Shown here piece after piece: positions 59,277 to 64,000 of a stretch of 64,000 nt of DNA. The notes below the pieces were generated by a model. That model saw nothing but the letters and a program-made list of their open reading frames with translations. It made no database searches and was not told the DNA's origin. The stretch is taken from positions 62,001 to 126,000 of the forward strand of contig CAYYFE010000004.1 in the NCBI GenBank assembly GCA_964471115.1, written 5' to 3'. Made by a program: the position numbers and the translations under genes. Every line of letters begins with the position of its first letter. The stretch's first letter is position 1. The DNA is from SYFT01 sp964471115. Lineage in GTDB: Bacteria; Acidobacteriota; Vicinamibacteria; Vicinamibacterales; SCN-69-37.

Positions 59277-61253
59277 ATGCGTCGAGCACTCAGTCTCAGT
59301 GCCGCTGTCCTGTGTGCGGTCGCGTTGACCGCCGCCCGGCAATCACCCCAGCAACCGCCGCAGTTCCGTGCCGGTGTGGACCTGGTCCACCTGGATGTGT
59401 CCGTGCTCGATCGGCAGCGCCGGCCGGTGAAGGGGCTGACGGCGGCGGATTTCGAGGTGTTCGAAGACGGGCGGCGCCAGGACGTGGCCACCTTTGCCGC
59501 CGTCGAGTTCCCCGACGCCGTGCCGGCGCCTCCCACCTGGATGCGCGACGTGCCGCCCGACACCCGCCGCAACGACACGCTCGAGGATCGCCGCCTCTTC
59601 GTCATCGTCATGGACGATGGCATGGCGCAGGCCAATCTGGCCGCGCAACGGTCCGCGAAGGACGCCGCGCGCGCATTCATCGACCGGATGGGGCCGCAGG
59701 ATCTGGCCGCCGTCATCTTCACCATGCGCAACCAGCACGCGCAGGACTACACGTCCGATCGCAGCCGGTTGCTGGCGGCGGTGGACAAGTTCGGGGTCGG
59801 CTTTCGTGACATGGGCGACGTGCCCGGCGGGCCTGACACCGACGAGTTCTTCTACCGGTCCTCCGTCGAGGTGCTGCGGCAGGTGGCCGAAGCGCTCATC
59901 GCCCTGCCGCAGCGCCGCAAGACGCTGGTCTACATCAGTCAGGGCGTCCCGGTGGATCCGGACGCCGCCGGACCCGTCGCGATCGGACCGGGCAACGCCA
60001 TCGCGGTGGGCAGCGCCGGGGTGCAGCAACTGCTGATCTATCGCACCATGCAGGTGCTCGAGGCCGCGCAGCGCGCCAACGTGAACGTGTACACGCTCGA
60101 CCCCTGCGGCCTGCGCGCGCCCCCCGCCATGCGACCGCCGGCGGGAGAAGGCATGGGCTCCATCGCGCCTGAACCCACGTGCGTGCCTGGACTCGAACAG
60201 GAGTTTCTGAAGGACCTCGCGCACGCGACCGGCGGCCGCGCGGCCGTCGACATGAACGATCTCACGCCGGCCGTCGATCAGATCTTCGTGGAGAACGGCT
60301 CGTACTATCTGCTGGGCGTGCGGTCGGACAACACGCGTCGCGAGGGAAAGTTCCGACGGCTCGACGTGCGCGTCCGCCGCGACGATGTGGAGGTGCGCGC
60401 GCGCAGTGGCTACGTCGAGCCGTCTCCGGATCGGGAGCGGCGGGAGGCCGAGGCGGCCGACGCCGCGCCGCTGCGCAAGGCCATCGCCGGTCTGCTGCCG
60501 AAAGGCGACGTCCCGCTGCAGGTGTGGGCCGCGCCGTTTCCCCAGGCCGGCCGCCGGGAGGCGCGTGTGGCCATCGGCCTGGGCCTGCGACAAGTGCTCG
60601 CCATCCGGGAGACGTCGCACACCGAACACGTGGATGTGACCATTCAGGCGTTCACGCCGGAAGGACGGTCGCGACAGGCGCAGAACCTGAACGCCACGCT
60701 GAACCTGCGGCCCGGCCCCGCCGGGGAAGTGGCGTTCGAAGTCGTGTCGAGCCTCGAATTGCCGCCGGGCCGGTACCAGTTGCGGATCGGCGCATTCCTG
60801 CGATCGACGCGCACCAGCGGAAGCGTGTACTACGACCTCGACGTACCGGACTTCACCCGGCCGGCGGTGGCGTTGTCGTCGCTGGCGCTGCACGCGGCGC
60901 CACCGCTGCCGTCCGCGGCGATCGACGCCACGGCATGGCTGCCGCAGCGGCCCACCACTGCGCGCCAGTTCTCGGCCGGCGATCGACTGACGGCCCTCGC
61001 GCGCATCCGCCGCCGGGATCAGCGCGCCGCCGATTCCATCCGGTGGCGCGCTTCAGTCGTCGACACCAACGACAGGGAAGTCTGGACGACGGACGGCTAC
61101 GTGTCCGCCCAGGCCGTCACCAACGGTCTCGGGGATCTGTCCCTCGAGCTCCCAATTGCCTCGTGGCCGTCCGGGGCCTACCTGTTGACGGTTGAACTGC
61201 CCGGGGCCGCCGGCGATCACACACGCAGCCACGTTCGTTTCTCCGTCAGGTAA
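59277..61253 (+). CDS. VWFA-related protein (acidobacterial VWFA-related domain), plus-strand member
   Basis: This 658-residue protein starts at ATG 59277 with a signal peptide (LSLSAAVLCAVALTAARQ). The family opening is FRAGVDLVHLDVSVLDRQRRPVKGLTAADFEVFEDGRRQ. VWA core segments are RLFVIVMDDGMAQ, in which the MIDAS DxSxS is degenerate, AFIDRMGPQDLAAVIFTM, and RRKTLVYISQGVPVD. The tail (~400-658) has fibronectin-like beta segments ending HVRFSV. The GKFRRLDVRVRRDDVEVRARSGY segment is shared by most members. Function is unknown; an adhesion or protein-interaction role is inferred from VWA. Confidence 0.9.
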   Translation: MRRALSLSAAVLCAVALTAARQSPQQPPQFRAGVDLVHLDVSVLDRQRRPVKGLTAADFEVFEDGRRQDVATFAAVEFPDAVPAPPTWMRDVPPDTRRNDTLEDRRLFVIVMDDGMAQANLAAQRSAKDAARAFIDRMGPQDLAAVIFTMRNQHAQDYTSDRSRLLAAVDKFGVGFRDMGDVPGGPDTDEFFYRSSVEVLRQVAEALIALPQRRKTLVYISQGVPVDPDAAGPVAIGPGNAIAVGSAGVQQLLIYRTMQVLEAAQRANVNVYTLDPCGLRAPPAMRPPAGEGMGSIAPEPTCVPGLEQEFLKDLAHATGGRAAVDMNDLTPAVDQIFVENGSYYLLGVRSDNTRREGKFRRLDVRVRRDDVEVRARSGYVEPSPDRERREAEAADAAPLRKAIAGLLPKGDVPLQVWAAPFPQAGRREARVAIGLGLRQVLAIRETSHTEHVDVTIQAFTPEGRSRQAQNLNATLNLRPGPAGEVAFEVVSSLELPPGRYQLRIGAFLRSTRTSGSVYYDLDVPDFTRPAVALSSLALHAAPPLPSAAIDATAWLPQRPTTARQFSAGDRLTALARIRRRDQRAADSIRWRASVVDTNDREVWTTDGYVSAQAVTNGLGDLSLELPIASWPSGAYLLTVELPGAAGDHTRSHVRFSVR

Positions 61254-61260
61254 TCTGATC

Positions 61261-61325
61261 GCGGCCGGCAGATCCGGCCGCGCTACGTACAGCACTCCGC
61301 ACTCCGCACTGCGCACTCCGCACTG
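61261..61325. repeat. GCGGCCGG hairpin followed by CACTCCG tandem repeat
   Basis: GCGGCCGG (61261-61268) and CCGGCCGC (61274-61281) form an eight-bp stem followed by GCTACG, similar to the hairpins at 2386 and 62549. From 61292 comes a run of about five 7-bp units CACTCCG / CACTGCG, the reverse complement of the 11498-11571 repeat. Confidence 0.8.
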
Positions 61326-61344
61326 ACTGGGTTACTCTCTCCCC

Positions 61345-62553
61345 GTGTCACCCGTCGGGCTGTTTCTGATCACCATTGCCTCGATCTTTCTGATCGGCGC
61401 GCTCGGGGAAGTCGTGTTTCGCCGCACACAGATCCCCGACGTCATCTGGCTGCTGGTGGCCGGCATCGTGATTGGCCCGGTGACGGGCCTGGTGACACCC
61501 GATGACCTGCGCGCGATTGCGCCCTACTTCGGCGCCCTGACGCTGGTCGTCGTGTTGTTCGACGGCGGCAGCCAGCTCGATCTGAAACAGATCGCGAGTT
61601 CCGCGCCCCGGTCCAGCCTGCTGGCCGTGTCGACGTTCCTGGTCACCGTCGTGGTCGTCGCCGTCGCGTCGATGGGCGCGCGTTGGCTGGGCTGGTTTCC
61701 AATCGAGTGGTCCTGGGTGCACGCGACGATGCTGGGCTGCATTCTTGGCGGCTCGAGCTCGATCATCATCATGCCGGCGATGCAGCTGGCGAAGGTGCCG
61801 GACCAGACCGCCAGTCTGGTGAATCTCGAGTCCGCCTTCACCGACGCCTTCTGCGTCGTCGGCGCCACCGCCATGATTCAGATCCTGCTGGCGGCCGGAG
61901 ACGCGGCATCGCCCGGCACTGCGCTGGCCAGGTCCTTCGGCCTTGGTGCGTCGCTCGGCACCGCGGCCGGGTTTGCGTGGCTGCTCGTGTTGCGGGCGCT
62001 GCATTCCAGCGAACACGGTTATCCCGTGACTCTGGCGGCGTTGCTGGTGTTGTACGTCGGCGTGGACGCCGCGGGCGGCAGCGCGGCGCTGGGCATTCTG
62101 GCCTTCGCCATCGTGGTCGGCAGCGCCGAGCATTTCCGCGGGATCCTGCGGCTCGAGGAGGACTTCCGGCTGAGTGAGGACGTGCGCGGCTTTCACCGCC
62201 AGGTCACCTTCATCGTGAAGTCGTTCTTCTTCACGTTCATCGGCGCGATGCTGGCGCCGCCGTGGAGCCTGGTGGCGATTGGCGCCGGGTTCGGGGTGCT
62301 GCTGCTGGCGGCCCGTGTGCCGGCCGTGCGGCTGGCGCTGATGGGCGGCGGTTACGAACCCTCGGTGATGCGCCTGACGGAAATCGCCATGCCCCGCGGT
62401 CTGGCGGCGGGCGTGTTGGCGTCCATGCCGATGGCGGCCGGCGTGCCGGCCACCGATCATCTGCCGGTTCTGGTGTTTGCCGCCGTCACCACCAGCATCG
62501 TGATCTTCACGGTTGGCCTGCCGATGGTGCGGCGCACCGTGACGACCCCGTAG
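61345..62553 (+). CDS. Cation/proton antiporter (CPA family)
   Basis: This 402-residue protein starts at GTG. It has about twelve membrane helices and the family features VWLLVAGIVIGPVTG, LTLVVVLFDGGSQLDL (helix 3-4 region), the sequence GCILGGSSSIIIMPAM and NLESAFTDAFCVV (core ND/ED-like site replaced by ESAFTD). It exchanges Na+ or K+ for H+ at the inner membrane. There is no C-terminal TrkA-like regulatory domain. The TAG stop is inside the composite hairpin at 62549-62610. Confidence 0.9.
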   Translation: MSPVGLFLITIASIFLIGALGEVVFRRTQIPDVIWLLVAGIVIGPVTGLVTPDDLRAIAPYFGALTLVVVLFDGGSQLDLKQIASSAPRSSLLAVSTFLVTVVVVAVASMGARWLGWFPIEWSWVHATMLGCILGGSSSIIIMPAMQLAKVPDQTASLVNLESAFTDAFCVVGATAMIQILLAAGDAASPGTALARSFGLGASLGTAAGFAWLLVLRALHSSEHGYPVTLAALLVLYVGVDAAGGSAALGILAFAIVVGSAEHFRGILRLEEDFRLSEDVRGFHRQVTFIVKSFFFTFIGAMLAPPWSLVAIGAGFGVLLLAARVPAVRLALMGGGYEPSVMRLTEIAMPRGLAAGVLASMPMAAGVPATDHLPVLVFAAVTTSIVIFTVGLPMVRRTVTTP

Positions 62554-62610
62554 CGCGGTCCGATCTGCGGACCGCGGCACACGGCGCCCCGAAGATCGGG
62601 GCGCCCTACG
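62549..62610. terminator. Composite double hairpin between convergent genes
   Basis: CGCGGTCCG (62554-62562)/CGGACCGCG (62568-62576) and GGCGCCCCG (62583-62591)/CGGGGCGCC (62597-62605) form two perfect nine-bp stems, with an outer CGTAG/CTACG pair. It lies between the convergent antiporter and gamma-glutamyltransferase genes and contains the antiporter TAG stop. Bidirectional termination is plausible, without a T-run. Confidence 0.7.
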
Positions 62611-62615
62611 AGTAA

Positions 62616-64000
62616 TTACTGTCCTTTGGGCGTTGATGCCTTCGCGTCGGGGCTGCGCATGTCGGCCACGCCGTAGAGCGCCCCGGTGTTCGGGTGCACC
62701 CAGATCGATTGCGCCGAACCCTGGCGACCGCCCAGGCGCACGTCGTGGCCCATGGCCTTGAGCGCGGCCAGTACTTCGGCGGACACGCCGTTCTCCTCGA
62801 TGGACAGCCGGTCGGGCAGCCACTGATGGTGCATGCGCGGCGCGTCGACGGCCTCGCGGCCGGTCAGACCCCAGGCGGTGACGCCCAGCACGACGTCGAG
62901 CGACGTGTTGATGATGGTCCGCCCGCCGGGCGATCCCGTGACCAGAACGAGACGCCCGCCACGGGACACGATGACCGGTGTCATCGAGCTCAGCATGCGT
63001 TTGCCGGGCGCGATGAGGTTGGCCGGGGTGCCGATGTCACCGGTGAGATTGGTGTAGCCCGGCTTCTTGTTGAAGTCGCCCATCTCGTTGTTGAGCAGGA
63101 AGCCGGTGCCGGGAATCACCAGGTGGGAGCCGTACCCGCCTTCGAGTGTGTACGTCAGCGCCACGGCCATGCCGTTGCGATCCGCGGTCGAGAAGTGCGT
63201 CGTCTCGTCCGACTCCGTTTCAGTCGGGGTGATGATGTCCTTGCCGAGCTCGGCCGAACTCGACGCCTTGGCCCGGTTGATGCCGCGCGCCAGTTCCTCG
63301 GCGTAGGGTTTGGAAATCAGCCGGCTCACCGGCACGTCCACGAAGTCCGGATCGCCGAGGAATCGCGCGCGATCGAGGAACGCGCGTCGCCGCGCTTCAG
63401 CCGTGATGTGCACGGCGTCCGCCGAGAGGCGCGGCAGCTTCTGGATCTCGAGCGCTTCGAGCATGTTCAGCATTTCGATGAGCGCGGTGCCGCCCGAACT
63501 GGGCGGCGGCATCGACACGATTTCGTACCCCAGGAACGTGCCGCGCACGACCGGGCGTTCCTTCGCCTGGTACGCGGCCAGGTCGGCCTTGGTGATCAGA
63601 CCGCCGTTGGCGGCCATCGCCTTGTCGATCGTGTCGGCCACCCAGCCGGTGTAGAACGCATCCGGGCCGTCGGTGGCAATCGCGGTCAGCACCTTCGCGA
63701 GGTCGCCCAGCACGATCGTGTCGCCCGCCTGCCAGGGTTTTCCGTCAGGTCTGCCGTACGCCGCGATCGATCCGGGAAACGGCTTCATCGGGCCGGCCAC
63801 CTCGCGGTTGAGTCCGCTGGCCAGTGAGGCCGAGACCCGGAATCCGTTGCGCGCCAGGTCGGCCGAGGGCATGACGACGTCGCGCCAGGGCAGCTTGCCG
63901 AACCGCGAGTGTGCCAGCGCGAGGCCCCGCACGGTGCCGGGCACGCCGGGGGCCAGGTAGCCCGCCGCGGTCAGGCTGCGGTTGATGTTCCCCTGCGCGT
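62616..64000 (-). CDS. Gamma-glutamyltransferase, partial (5' end off the right edge)
   Basis: About 461 C-terminal residues are present. The frame continues to the window edge without a start, so the N-terminal part with its signal peptide lies outside. GYLAPGVPGTVRGLALAHSRFG is the typical early region. The autoproteolysis site with nucleophile Thr lies in the family DETTHFSTAD segment, and the small-subunit features LNNEMGDFN, MLSSMTPVIV, GSPGGRTI and the final GRQGSAQSIW are all present. It cleaves or transfers the gamma-glutamyl group of glutathione in the periplasm. It is convergent with the antiporter. Confidence 0.93.
   Translation of the reverse strand, partial: AQGNINRSLTAAGYLAPGVPGTVRGLALAHSRFGKLPWRDVVMPSADLARNGFRVSASLASGLNREVAGPMKPFPGSIAAYGRPDGKPWQAGDTIVLGDLAKVLTAIATDGPDAFYTGWVADTIDKAMAANGGLITKADLAAYQAKERPVVRGTFLGYEIVSMPPPSSGGTALIEMLNMLEALEIQKLPRLSADAVHITAEARRRAFLDRARFLGDPDFVDVPVSRLISKPYAEELARGINRAKASSSAELGKDIITPTETESDETTHFSTADRNGMAVALTYTLEGGYGSHLVIPGTGFLLNNEMGDFNKKPGYTNLTGDIGTPANLIAPGKRMLSSMTPVIVSRGGRLVLVTGSPGGRTIINTSLDVVLGVTAWGLTGREAVDAPRMHHQWLPDRLSIEENGVSAEVLAALKAMGHDVRLGGRQGSAQSIWVHPNTGALYGVADMRSPDAKASTPKGQ

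Overview
The window is about 64 kb of GC-rich chromosome from an Acidobacteriota bacterium, probably class Vicinamibacteria. That assignment is inferred from gene families typical of the phylum: two large MacB/FtsX-type permeases (one with its own PadR regulator), a divergent pair of VWFA-related proteins, an Oar-like TonB-dependent receptor, a tricorn-type protease, DUF4097 proteins and a sulfatase-TPR protein. No rRNA, tRNA, phage, integrase or insertion sequence was seen. Genes are tightly packed, many stop and start codons overlap by 1-4 bases, and GTG/TTG starts are common.

Layout. 1-11.5 kb: a partial beta-propeller protein, MocA/XdhC molybdoenzyme maturation genes, a large ABC permease, VOC protein, rhomboid protease, nitrilase, a metal P-type ATPase, an ArsR/DUF1579/SRPBCC operon and an FmdB zinc ribbon. 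11.6-23 kb: TonB-dependent receptor with a small membrane protein, sulfatase-like TPR protein, DUF6265 protein, MATE exporter, heptosyltransferase, RsmE and an amidohydrolase. 23.3-36.6 kb: PadR plus its permease, tricorn-like protease, dicarboxylate symporter, a second amidohydrolase, an SDR epimerase, UMF1 transporter and two DUF4097 proteins. 36.6-43.05 kb: a compact minus-strand histidine operon (leader, hisI-G-D-C-B-H-F-A) headed by a consensus-like promoter, a His-rich leader peptide and an intrinsic terminator; hisE is absent. 43.06-47.7 kb: a GPH-type MFS transporter, then a respiratory operon with monoheme cytochrome c, Rieske protein, one-piece cytochrome b and an octaheme cytochrome. 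47.6-64 kb: a polytopic membrane protein, serine hydrolases, a c-di-AMP (ydaO-type) riboswitch ahead of kup, OmpA protein with a two-component system, the VWFA pair, a cation/proton antiporter and a partial gamma-glutamyltransferase.

The most unusual signal is a family of short palindromic elements built from a ~21-bp unit (AAATGA...TCGG...CATTT). One 54-bp copy sits in frame inside hisC and adds 18 codons. A second forms the C-terminal tail of hisD. A third supplies the stop codon of the SDR gene. This resembles the protein-coding palindromic elements known from Rickettsia. More broadly, hairpins or 7-8-bp tandem repeats begin at or beside the stop codon of about ten genes here.
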